Positions 21,510 through 30,659 of a DNA stretch of 64,000 nt are shown piece by piece. Source of the stretch: Artemisia argyi (Eukaryota > Streptophyta > Magnoliopsida > Asterales > Asteraceae); assembly GCA_030686995.1 (NCBI GenBank), contig CM060680.1, positions 203,409,322-203,473,321 of the forward strand, read 5' to 3'. The first letter of the stretch is position 1. Every line of letters starts with the position of its first letter. The position numbers and the translations under genes are program-made. The notes under the pieces are model-generated. The model searched no databases and had not been told where the DNA came from. It saw only the letters and a list, made by a program, of their open reading frames with translations.

Positions 21510-23696
21510 CCCTTATGCAATCAATCAAAGTATTGCATTCAATGCTACAAAAGGCGCGTCATGGCACCGCTAGTGTGCGAGGCGTGAGTTCCATGTTACG
21601 AAATAGACCAATGCGTCGACTTTTAGTATAGCATGAGATGAAGCGTGGAAAGGCACGGGGCTTGACGCCTATTTTTAATTAAAATCTAATGAATAAGGTT
21701 TTTTTGTAAGAAATGAAGAAATTATATGAAAAACCTAATTTCTTGTATATAAAAGCATTTGTGAACTCGATATATATGATATATATGAAATATGATACAA
21801 TATGTAAATCTTTTCATATTTTCGTTCCGCCATTGCTTCTAAGACGTAAGGCTTGACAACGCCTCCACGCCGCACCTCACGCTATTTATAACTTTGATTA
21901 TATTACATTAAATTACATATTATATAGAGTATTACATTTAAACAAAAATATTACATAATATGAAAATGCCTATATATAAATATTTTTAACCAACAGTAAT
22001 CCATAAAAAGTAGTTGTTCAATTTGGGGATCTACCCCTATTTGAAGAACCCTAAAAAAGCTATTTTCATAAAATTCGACAAAATTATCCTCTGATCATCA
22101 GCAATCATGTTCAATCCATCCACGAGGTAATCAATCAATACATAAATCTCCTCAATTTCATTTTGGTTTTTAACTTTTGCATCATTATTACTTATTAGGG
22201 TTTCATTTATATTAAATCACAAGCCTTGCAATTTAGGGATTTTAGTGTCGATCATTACATACGAACAACCACTATGAGCCTAATATTATTCATTGATATC
22301 AAATCACAAGCCATGCAATCTTAACAGCTTTTGTAATATTTTTCTGATTGTGATGTGTTTGGTTAAAATGGATCATGTATATAGATTGTCGCATCACTTC
22401 ACATGGATAATTACACTTCATGCATTCAAACTATTCATGCATTCTTAACACTTCTTTGCTTTTATAAAACACGTTCATTTTCATTTGACAAGATCAAAGC
22501 CATAGACATTTCATTGTTCTCTGAAAGCAAGCTTTTTACCCGACCTTTAAGTAGGATGACTTATAAAGGATAACTGTAGTTTAAATACCATAGTTACCCT
22601 TTGTCTGACTCAACCTTGCATGTTTCTTCCTTATGCGTTGTGGGACTTCAAAATCTAAAATTTACCAAAAATGTATATAGGTTCTGTGAGATAAATCTGA
22701 CAAAGTTGCCAGTTCTAGTAAGTAACAAGCTAACCTAATAAAATGATCACCAGGGTGCGGGAGCTAGAAAATTTTCCTTGAGAGTAAAATGTACCCGCAT
22801 TCATTAATCTGTACCATTTTAACCATACAGGTGGTTGTATTAAAGATATAAAAGCGGTAGAATTAAAGATTAGTCATAGTTCATTTTTTATTTTCCGTCA
22901 AATGAAGGGCGAAAGGTCTATTCGTTCTTGAAATCAAATCATTGACGAGGGAGGCAAGCTCACTTCATTTGGTTAAAGAAAATGAAAGTGTAGTGTGCGT
23001 GATTCTGTCACAAATTTCGTTGCAAAATCTCTCTAGCTTCCAATCTTATTCCATTATTAAAACAAATTCGAAATGTTGTTCTTATTTGATCAATTTGGTT
23101 GTGTCCTGTTTTGTTGTGATCGCTCAAGCAAATACTATATTGCAGTTGAGCTGTACTCATGGGAATGAGATTGTGCGAAACAGTATTTCAGAAGGGAAAA
23201 ATTCTGTGTATAACATACACTAGTTCATGCTGCATTAGTAATTTGTAAAGTTTTTAATTCGTTTTACCCCTCATAGTTTTATGCAAGTGCTTATCACATA
23301 AATGACATCTTTTGTCGATTGAAGTTCATTGTAGAAAGGTAAGCACATGATATAGCAAAATTTGAGCACATCTTTTGTGTAAGTGGAATATTCTGTTGGT
23401 TAGGCAATATGCAGCTAGGGTAACATGTTCAAACGGGTTGGATCAACCTACCGACCTTTGAACTTCATTAATGGTTACTATATTAAATGGTTGAAACTAT
23501 TTGTATTTACTTTCTTTATCCTTAAATGACGCTTTTATATTTTTTGATTGGAATATATTCTTCTTCAAGCTATAGCAACTTTCTATCGGAATCTTTGATT
23601 TTACCTACTTGTATTTAATTGGTATGGTGTATAAACCAGGCATTTCGAGCTCCACAATTTTACACCTCAAATCACAAATTGTATAAAGAACCTCCC

Positions 23697-23875
23697 ATGG
23701 CTCAGAAAGTCTCTAAAGAAACTGGTGAGAATTGATTCAACCTCCCTCCTGTGTTTTATATAATATGTTCATAATTTCATATACATTTATTTCAATGATT
23801 GGTATAATTTATTCATGTTTTTCAGGATCCTTTGGGGATCAAATGTATTACTTTCCTCAGGGGCACCTTGAACAT
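23697..23875 (+). pseudogene. ARF-like two-exon gene start, copy 1
   Basis: Exon 1 (23697-23724) starts with ATG and ends ACTG before GTGAGA. Exon 2 (23826-23875) follows a TTTTTCAG acceptor and ends GAACAT before GTATGT. Joined in frame they encode 26 codons including YYFPQGHLEH. The Y-Y-F-P-Q-G-H-x-E signature is characteristic of the region just before the B3 domain of plant auxin response factors, where an intron also follows. The usual upstream ACAGP segment is missing and I find no B3 exon downstream, so this is a truncated fragment. The naming rests on one short motif and on splice-site context. Confidence 0.5.
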
Positions 23876-24121
23876 GTATGTTATTTATCTTTTTATGCTA
23901 GAATGCAATTTGTCTTCATAGGATTATGATGCATTGATTCTAGTATCTAGTTGCGTCATACACCAGAAAAAGGTCTAGAACTACGAGAACCAATCTCAAT
24001 CATTAAATATGTGATGAATGGCTTAAATTAGTTGTGGCATAATTGTAATTAAACTAAACTTAGATATTAATCTTCTAAAGATGGAGGGGTAATATAGGAA
24101 TCTCACAATCCTTCTTTTTGA

Positions 24122-24769
24122 AAAACCGTCCATAAAAATAGGTTATATTATTAAATTGATTGATTAGGTCAAAATTTCTCACAAACCTCTCTAACGATCT
24201 CAGAATTGCGGTTGACAAAAGCCTTCCCCTCAAATCACGAAATTCACCGCCATAATCCTATACGATTCTTTTATTGTTAGATCCAAGGTTCGATTTGCAT
24301 AAATCTAGTTAACCAAAAGGTAATATAATTTGATTATTTGGTTTGTCTACATTAGTGTTGGCTATCTAAACTGTGTTAATGGAAGTACATGTTAAAATCT
24401 AGCTAGTATAATAAAAAGGTTCTATTATTGTGTTAATCGAAGAATTAATCTACAATTTCATTGATTGGTTTCAAATATCGTTTTTTTTGTTATATTAAGT
24501 AGACAATGATCTGTGTATGAATTTGCCTTTGTTTACAATCTATAGGTGCCTTCGGAAATCCAAATGTGCATTCAGTCAGTTACATAAATACCAAATTCGC
24601 CAAGGAATGTAAACATAAAATACACAATTTTCCATTTCTCTATCATCAAAATATAACATAGGCTCATTATTCACCAACAGTGATTGCTTAATTATTGACA
24701 AATAAAGGAGTGAGTTATATTTTTGGAAAATAAAAAGGACTTACTTTTTTCTTCTTTCTTTCTTTCTTT

Positions 24770-24813
<44 letters not shown>

Positions 24814-25209
24814 CTTTTTTCCTTTTTCTTTTTTCACCCAATTTATTTTCTTGTTATAAGTTGGATATCTAAGTCCTCTTTAGGGGTGAGAAAGTAGGAC
24901 ATACTTTTGGCATTGTCCATTACCGTTACTTTTACAATTTTCCCTATTATTAATGCCGCGGATTTTGAATACATTCTTTTAGACTTCTACTGCAGTTGAA
25001 TAGTTTTGTATGGAAACTGGAGTTTATCTACATAGACTAGTTTAAAATTTAGAAAACCTGTTTGAATGGTGTTTTAGTTTGATTCCCCGTTGTTAGTAAA
25101 ATGAATAATCTTAGTTATTGGTTTCACTATTGTTCCCCATGTTTTCACCTATGTTGATCATAGGATTTCATGTTTTTAAGAATTTTCAACTAAAGCACAG
25201 TAGAAGGAA
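24122..25209 (+). other. AT-rich spacer with a polypyrimidine tract
   Basis: No gene is recognised. A long tract of T with interspersed C runs from about 24758 to 24830. The stretch ends at a TCTCAG acceptor-like site before the MATE-like exon. Confidence 0.6.
24758..24830 (+). repeat. T/C homopolymer-rich tract
   Basis: Roughly 70 bases of T with CTTT steps at both ends. Could be a decayed poly-A tail read in reverse or simple slippage. Confidence 0.9.
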
Positions 25210-25850
25210 TTGTGGCAAGTGCATAATCAAGTTTCTTATTGTGAAAAATCTCAGGTGCTAGAAGAAATTAAACTACTATTTGCGGTCGCTGGAACCATGA
25301 TTTTCACAGGTCTTCACATCTTTAGTATGTCGATGTATGTCTTGGGACATGTTGGTAAATCAGAATTAGCCGGTGCATTACTTTCCATGGCATTTGTCAA
25401 CGTCACTGGGTTTTCAGTGATTTGTGTTTTGGCTTTGGGTATGGATGGGATCACGTCGCAAGCTTTTGGGGCTCGTAACTTCTCACTTATGGCCCGAACC
25501 CTTCATCCATACTCATCCTTTTAGCCGCCTTCATCCCAATATGCATTATGTGGCTGAATTCAGAGCTGATACTTGTCTTTTTTGGTCGAGACCCAAAAGT
25601 AGCTAGTTTGGCTGCTACATATACTTACTTCACCATACCAACATTATTTCTCCAATGTTTCTTCCATCCTATTAAAGTATACCTCCGAGCTAAAAAGATA
25701 ACCAAACCTTTTATAATCGGTGCGAATCTTGCTGTCATTTTTCATGTCGCTGCCCTCATGCTTATGTCCCTCGTGAAGGGGAAGACGTTTTTTACTTCCC
25801 ACAGGGCCACTTGGAACAGTTTGTTATTAAGCTTATGGGTTGCTTTCTGA
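25210..25850 (+). pseudogene. MATE (DETOXIFICATION-type) transporter fragment, frameshifted
   Basis: Two overlapping frames read as the N-terminal half of a plant MATE efflux carrier. The first (25252-25500) has LEEIKLLFAVAG, GKSELAGALLSMAF and GMDGITSQAFGARN. The second (25510-25850) has AAFIPICIMWLNSELIL and LFLQCFFHPIKVYLRA. These are successive hydrophobic segments of the first six MATE helices. The shift between them near 25505 is a single-step frameshift. An exon-like start after TCTCAG at 25255 fits a splice acceptor. After about residue GANLAVIFHV the similarity ends in unrelated codons. The wording resembles the DTX48-type group, but I did not verify that. MATE proteins export metabolites or ions with proton or sodium antiport; this copy cannot make one. 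Confidence 0.8.
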
Positions 25851-26117
25851 AATAGACTTAATGCAGAAATGATAATGTGATTCACCTCTCAGGCTCTCAA
25901 ATAATATCAGTACGTATAATACTTTTGCATTTAATAGAATCTGAAATGAAAGTCTAAATTCTTTTTTCTAATAGATCGAGGCCTCCACCCAAGAGGTTGA
26001 GGGTTAAATTTTGAGAGTTAACAAACTCCTAAGAGCCAAGTTAACAAATTCCTCAACCCATCCTTGTCTGCCTCACATGAGACCCACCACACAGATATCA
26101 ACGCCCCCACCACTTAG
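25851..26117 (+). other. Spacer between gene remnants
   Basis: No feature recognised. It contains a short CCCCCACCAC-rich stretch near 26100. Confidence 0.5.
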
Positions 26118-26590
26118 AAAATAAGTGGCTACAAAAGCTCAAACACTGTCAGTAATCTTTCCACCACAAGTACTTTCAAACATGAGCATGGACAATGTGT
26201 TATGCTTATAGGTGAGAAAGGGCAAGAGGTTGGCGAAGGATCCATACATTTAGCAAATGGGACATGGTTTGGAAGAAACTTGGAGCAATTAAGGTTGTGT
26301 GTTGTGGATGTGAATGTATTTAAGGTGGCTAAATGGAGTGAACTTCCACACCCATGTGATGCCACAGGCACCAGTTTTGCTCAGGAGGAAATGATTCTGA
26401 GGTAAAAGAGGGTGTTGTGGGATTCCAGTAAATTTATCTTGATAATACTAAAGGAGATGATACAATCAAGTTCATCATGCTGCTTTCCATTAACCAAGGA
26501 AGAACTTGGATTCATTATTGATAGTTTATACTTCATAGTCACTAAAGCTGCTGAAGACCACCAGTCTCTTTTGTGGTTAGTACACTGATT
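26118..26590 (+). pseudogene. Unnamed plant gene fragment with one stop codon
   Basis: One frame stays open from 26118 to 26590 except for a TAA at 26403-26405. It has a protein-like composition: HEHGQCVMLIGEKGQEVG, GTWFGRNLEQLRLCVVDV, WSELPHPCDATGTSFAQEE, then after the stop VLWDSSKF and PLTKEELGFIIDSLYFIV. The order suggests a beta-rich domain ending near a conserved Trp-Asp. It faintly recalls the C-terminal part of nodulin-homeobox-type proteins, but I cannot confirm that. More coding-like sequence with frame breaks continues to about 26690 (QDQLHELL, AGCYES). Confidence 0.5.
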
Positions 26591-26976
26591 TTCGTGTCAA
26601 GTCTTTGGGGCGCCAAGATCAGCTTCACGAACTTCTCATTTAAATTCATGGCTGGTTGCTATGAAAGTAATCATTCACCATTCTCTAAGTTCTGAATCAT
26701 GTATAGTTATTGTGGTTCTTTTTAGCATGGTTCATCGATAATTTCTTCATATTTATCGTTTTGATGAAAAGTGGTATGCAAAAGCATTAATTTACCAAAT
26801 CCTGATAACTTCTGGCCGGGTCAAGAATATCTTGTCAAGTTCAGTGACAATTTTCATTTCTCATGAAATGTGAGTGTGAGAGGTCGATGGATCTTCGACG
26901 GTTAGACCATATTCACAAATTAAATTATAAAATATTATAATTTGTGAATATGGTTTAATCGCTGAATGTTGTAGGT

Positions 26977-27053
26977 GTTTGAGCATGAAACTGCTCTTGA
27001 AAGATCCATCGATGTTCTCCCTTGTTTCATTGGGCATGAAGATCTTGTAATTG
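26977..27053 (+). pseudogene. Exon-like fragment with canonical splice sites
   Basis: Between a TTGTAG acceptor and a GTAAGT donor one frame reads VFEHETALERSIDVLPCF and GHEDLVIG. It is plausibly the next exon of the fragment at 26118-26590. No identification is possible from 26 codons. Confidence 0.4.
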
Positions 27054-27529
27054 GGTAAGTACACCATATTCCAGTATGAAGTAACGTTACATATGCTAGT
27101 GGAGACAACAAATCGGACTCATGATTACTTGGTGTTGCAATTATGTAGTACCAAGTAATATCCTAGTTTGTAATCTAGAGAATTTTTGGTAGCAAATATA
27201 ACTCTTTTATGTAAGGATAGTTTCTGTATCAGTAGATTAGTTTCGATGTAGAATGAATGAATATGTAGTCTTCTCAATTTTTTGGGTTTCTAGTTTGCAA
27301 TATAATTAGCTTATTTTTTGTAATCGTGATATCTTTCTTTTCTTTTTCTTTTTAACATATTTGGAGTTGAATTTGATTTGTAGACTTTTTAACATTCTTA
27401 GAGTTTCTAATGAATTGCCAGCAAAATAGCCCAAAAAAAATTGTAGAACCTCATAAGTGACTTTCTAATGTAAGATGCAATTTTTGCCAATAAGTGGAAA
27501 GAAATCATTTTTTTAGGAATAAAAAAGAA
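27054..27529 (+). other. AT-rich spacer
   Basis: No gene or repeat recognised. It is intron-like in composition, and the last nine bases, AAAAAAGAA, are the left target-site duplication of the MITE. Confidence 0.5.
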
Positions 27530-27711
27530 GGGAAAATGATGTCTGCTTTCCACAGCAGGCAATTACCTGCTTTCCTATGTAAAAAAGAGAGGGTTCAGGG
27601 GGAAAGTGTATCAGATACCTGAATTCAGGGGCTTAATCGTAAATTTTTAAAATTTTTTTCAATAGAAAAGCAGGCAAGAAGCCTGCTTGTTGCAGCAGGC
27701 AAGTTTTCCCC
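27530..27711 (+). mobile_element. MITE, Mutator-like (182 bp)
   Basis: The element starts GGGAAAATGATGTCTGC and its reverse complement starts GGGGAAAACTTGCCTGC, giving imperfect terminal inverted repeats. Both sides carry AAAAAAGAA (27521-27529 and 27712-27720). A nine-base duplication is typical of Mutator-like transposons. Inside, CAGCAGGC and GCCTGCT words form hairpins, for example AAGCAGGC-loop-GCCTGCTT near 27667-27687. Too short to encode anything. The A-rich duplication could be chance, which lowers confidence. Confidence 0.62.
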
Positions 27712-27799
27712 AAAAAAGAAATATAATAACTAGTTTGTAACGTTTAGGGGTACATCAACTTGATACACGATTCTTACCCGGCGTGTAGTCAAACAATTG

Positions 27800-27910
27800 A
27801 GAGGTTGTTGACGAAAGGGGTGGAAACTACTAAAGGGTTTTGGTATAACTTGAATCTGGGGAAACTGGTTAACTATCTCTTATGGAAATGATGGACATTT
27901 TGATCTATGA
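27800..27910 (+). repeat. Diverged fragment of the low-copy repeat
   Basis: Resembles about 20760-20935 of copy 1 with an internal deletion: shared pieces are GGTTTT.TGTATAACTT and GATGGACATTTTGATCTA versus GATGGAGATTTTAATCTA. It stops exactly where the truncated element C LTR begins. Confidence 0.55.
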
Positions 27911-29304
27911 AATTTATTTGATCAAATATTGCCCTAAATCGTTCCTTTTGTGATTTTAGGTACTTGGAGAGTGAATTCTGGAAAAGAAGCCATTTTGGAC
28001 GTTTTTGGAGCATAAAAGTGAAGAAAACGGCAAAGTCTCAATTTTCCAAGCTGGGAACAGTAGGTGACGGCGTCAAGAGTACCACCCTGACGGCGTCAAA
28101 CCTCAAGAATAAAAATCCGTAGTTCATGAAGGCGTCAAGAGTCATCCTGATGGCGTCAAAACCCCAAGAATAAAAATCCGTAGTTGGTGACAGCGTCACA
28201 CACAGGGCGTCAAGAGTAAAATTGGGTGACGGCCTAGCCTTGACGGCGTCAGAAGTAGATCAAGGGCGTCCGAGGAAGTATTTGGCGGCGAGGTGACGGC
28301 GTCACAATGTTTGTCTTGACGCCGTCACCCCTATTTTCCTATATATAGTTTTCTAGTTTTTCACATTTAAGAGAGAAGTTTTGGAGAAACCCTAAAGACG
28401 AATTTGGTGCAACTATTACAGGTTTTTCAAGGGTTCCAAACCCTTGATACCTTACATTGTAATTCAGATAAGTGTTCTTCTAATTCAATCAATATGTCTA
28501 TCTGTTGGTTGTCTATATCTTGTTCTTGTCTCAATTCCATTATGCTAGGCTAGATCTCTTTTGTGTTTGCTTAGATCTAATGAAACCTAGATATTGATTA
28601 TGTGTTGATTACTTGTTTATTCTTGTTTTGGATGAATGATTTATATGTTAGGCTTAAGAAAACTGGCAGATCTCCAAATGGTAACATGCTTGAACGTCTT
28701 AAGAAACATGAACCGAGGCGTACTAGGTCTTTATTGGTTGTATTTAATGCATGAGCCACTGTTTACAATCCCTATAGTTGTGCTGGGCATGGTGTAGGAG
28801 GAGATAAGAGCTCATAGAATTGGGGAGTTATGTATGCCACCCCATGAATGGTATTAAGGAATACGATCCGTCATCCATGCAATTATAACAAGTAATTAAC
28901 GTGTAAAAGATATCTAGGGAGTAGTGAAATCTAAGTAAAGACATTTTCTCCAATTACTGCTCACAACCTTAGTATAATTAGTTTATTTTCATTTTTATTA
29001 TTTTATTTTGATTGCATCTTAGTTTTGGGTTAGTTGAATAGCAACTAATTCCGCCCACTCTTTCAAAACCCGAGATTTTAATTGCTTTCTAAAAAATATA
29101 AAAACACAAAAATAATCATCCCTCACCTTTAGAACTAGTAATTAGGCTTTCTAATCCTAGCGACACTATTCCTAAGCTGAACGATCAATCCCCCGGTACT
29201 TGTCACTATACTATACTACAACGATCAGGTACACTGCCCGGTGGGGGTTGTAAGCTTCTCGAGATCCCTCGAGAGGTAAAGCCTGTTGCGATTCCCACGC
29301 ATCA
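27911..29304 (+). repeat. Element C 5' LTR, missing its first 52 bp
   Basis: Corresponds to 33156-34549 of the 3' LTR. It ends CACGCATCA. The left junction (GATCTATGA followed by AATTTATTTG) joins a fragment of the low-copy repeat. Confidence 0.93.
28065..28348 (+). promoter_or_regulatory. Element C 5' LTR promoter: TGACG-N-CGTCA array and TATA box
   Basis: Five exact TGACG(G/C)CGTCA sites (28065, 28088, 28241, 28294, 28317) and several with one change (near 28127, 28148 and 28187) lie in 263 bases. The last ends 12 bases before ctatatatag (28339-28348). The arrangement is that of a U3 enhancer with a core promoter. The sites are perfect inverted repeats of the TGACG core of TGA-class bZIP targets with a one-base spacer. 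Confidence 0.7.
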
Positions 29305-29310
29305 AGTTTT

Positions 29311-29328
29311 TGGCGCCGCAGCCCGGGG
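29311..29328 (+). promoter_or_regulatory. Element C primer-binding site
   Basis: TGGCGCCGCAGCCCGGGG lies six bases after the 5' LTR. The first eight bases equal the tRNA-Asp site of element A; the remainder differs, so the primer tRNA is not certain. Confidence 0.7.
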
Positions 29329-29462
29329 AATAGTTATTGTCTAGGTTAGAATTTCTTTTTATTAGGTCTACTTGCTAGATTCCTTTCTAGTAAGATTTTA
29401 TTTTTATTTTCTAGGTTTTCTTTAGTCTATCTTTTTCTTTGTGTGTTTGTTCGTAATTTCCA

Positions 29463-30659
29463 TTGACTCTTCCGTTCACCATTATGGAGTACGCGAATCC
29501 ACCATACCACCAACCACAAAGGCCATTCTACCCTATTGACATCTCGAATTTCAAACAATATCAAGATGAACCCATATATGATGCATGGACTCGTTTTAAA
29601 ATTTTACTTCGAAAATTCCCTCATCATAGTTTCTCTTTAGCATCCCTAACCCAAACCTTTTACTATCGTGTCAGCCGATGTGACCAAATGTGCATTGATG
29701 ATTTTGCCAATGGGGGCCCTAGGGAATTAAGTGCTGAAGAAGCATGGGATACCATAGAAGACTGTGCCCAATATTATTATAGAGTAGACAACCCAACAAA
29801 CAACATCACAAATCAATCAAAAACAAGTTTGAAGGAGCAAACAGGAAGTTTGTCTGGGGATGATTACTCAGGGATACCTGTGTGGATGTCACCTAAAACC
29901 ATAGTACAAAACAAACACATAGGTAATCTAGATACAATGGAAGATGAGGTGGATAATCCAAGCCCACAAAGTACCCTACAAGTCCTACCATCATTTGAGG
30001 CACATACACCGCCCGTGACTAACCCGGAAGAAGTAGAAGAGACTATAGGAATTCCAATTGAGGTAGAACCCTTGGACCAAGCACCACTAGAGGATATAGG
30101 TTTGAACACTTGTAGTGATAACCTTACTCCTAGTTCTAGGGAAGTTCTTGGTTTTGATGAAACGGAGCCTCAACCAGAACCGTTACCTAATCTTCCATCC
30201 TTGGATGTGAATTTAGGAATTGAGATAGGTTCCGATCCACCCATCAAACCTTATAGTCCGGGTAGTCTTAGGATAAAGGTAGTGGACTCTAAGCCTTGTA
30301 TAGAGGAAGCCAATATAGGAGTGGAAAATGACATTACATGCTTACATCACCCATTTATGATTGATCGTAAGAAACATTATGGGTTTAAATCGGGTTTATT
30401 AGGTCAAGATGGATCCCCAACTAGGAGCCTCTCGAAGTTGATAGAAAATGATCCATTTCTAGGAGAAAATCTTAATCCACCCATTAACCCAATTGAATTA
30501 GGTAAGGTTATGATGATAGGAGCACACCCGTTTGAGCATATAATTCATCCACCACTCTTCTCTCACGTGGCATATTTCCACCCTAAGGGTGTGTATCGCT
30601 ACTTCCACCCGCACTTAATCCTAAGTGTAGGGAAAACCTCTCCTATTTCCGTTAAATAA
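29463..30659 (+). CDS. Element C gag-like protein (398 residues)
   Basis: The first quarter has the Athila/Tat gag capsid pattern: EPIYDAWTRFKILLRKFPHH, TQTFYYRV and SAEEAWDTIEDCA (about residues 38-115). A long acidic, Pro-rich middle (about 150-280) has repeated SFE/PPVT and GIPIEVEPL words. A C-terminal part (about 300-398) has SPTRSLSKLIE and INPIELGKVMMIGA. There is no zinc knuckle and no enzyme domain. Two in-frame Met codons lie near the start (residues 1 and 8); element B shares the second context (ME.ANPP), which favours residue 8. About 50 bases after the stop, the sequence CAAGCGCTTCTTGGGAGGCA matches a motif that usually follows this kind of ORF in Athila-type elements. Known for the family: gag packages RNA. 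The job of the C-terminal part is unknown. Confidence 0.8.
   Translation: MTLPFTIMEYANPPYHQPQRPFYPIDISNFKQYQDEPIYDAWTRFKILLRKFPHHSFSLASLTQTFYYRVSRCDQMCIDDFANGGPRELSAEEAWDTIEDCAQYYYRVDNPTNNITNQSKTSLKEQTGSLSGDDYSGIPVWMSPKTIVQNKHIGNLDTMEDEVDNPSPQSTLQVLPSFEAHTPPVTNPEEVEETIGIPIEVEPLDQAPLEDIGLNTCSDNLTPSSREVLGFDETEPQPEPLPNLPSLDVNLGIEIGSDPPIKPYSPGSLRIKVVDSKPCIEEANIGVENDITCLHHPFMIDRKKHYGFKSGLLGQDGSPTRSLSKLIENDPFLGENLNPPINPIELGKVMMIGAHPFEHIIHPPLFSHVAYFHPKGVYRYFHPHLILSVGKTSPISVK

Larger units (their letters stand above)
20441..24121 (+). repeat. Low-copy repeat, copy 1 (about 3.7 kb)
   Basis: Nearly identical and colinear with 60350-64000, in the same orientation about 39.9 kb apart. The match begins abruptly at AGCACTCTGGATATGGCC and still holds at the window end. 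Contents: a coiled-coil coding remnant, AT-rich DNA, a GA microsatellite, and a two-exon ARF-like fragment. Parts also occur at 11044-11316 and 19146-19830 (copy 0) and at about 27800-27910, so this is a cluster of direct repeats. Confidence 0.92.

Noticed and set aside
21325..21528. Frame with a run of SLSLSL (minus) and RERERE (21413-21631, plus)
   Set aside because: Direct translation of the GA microsatellite.
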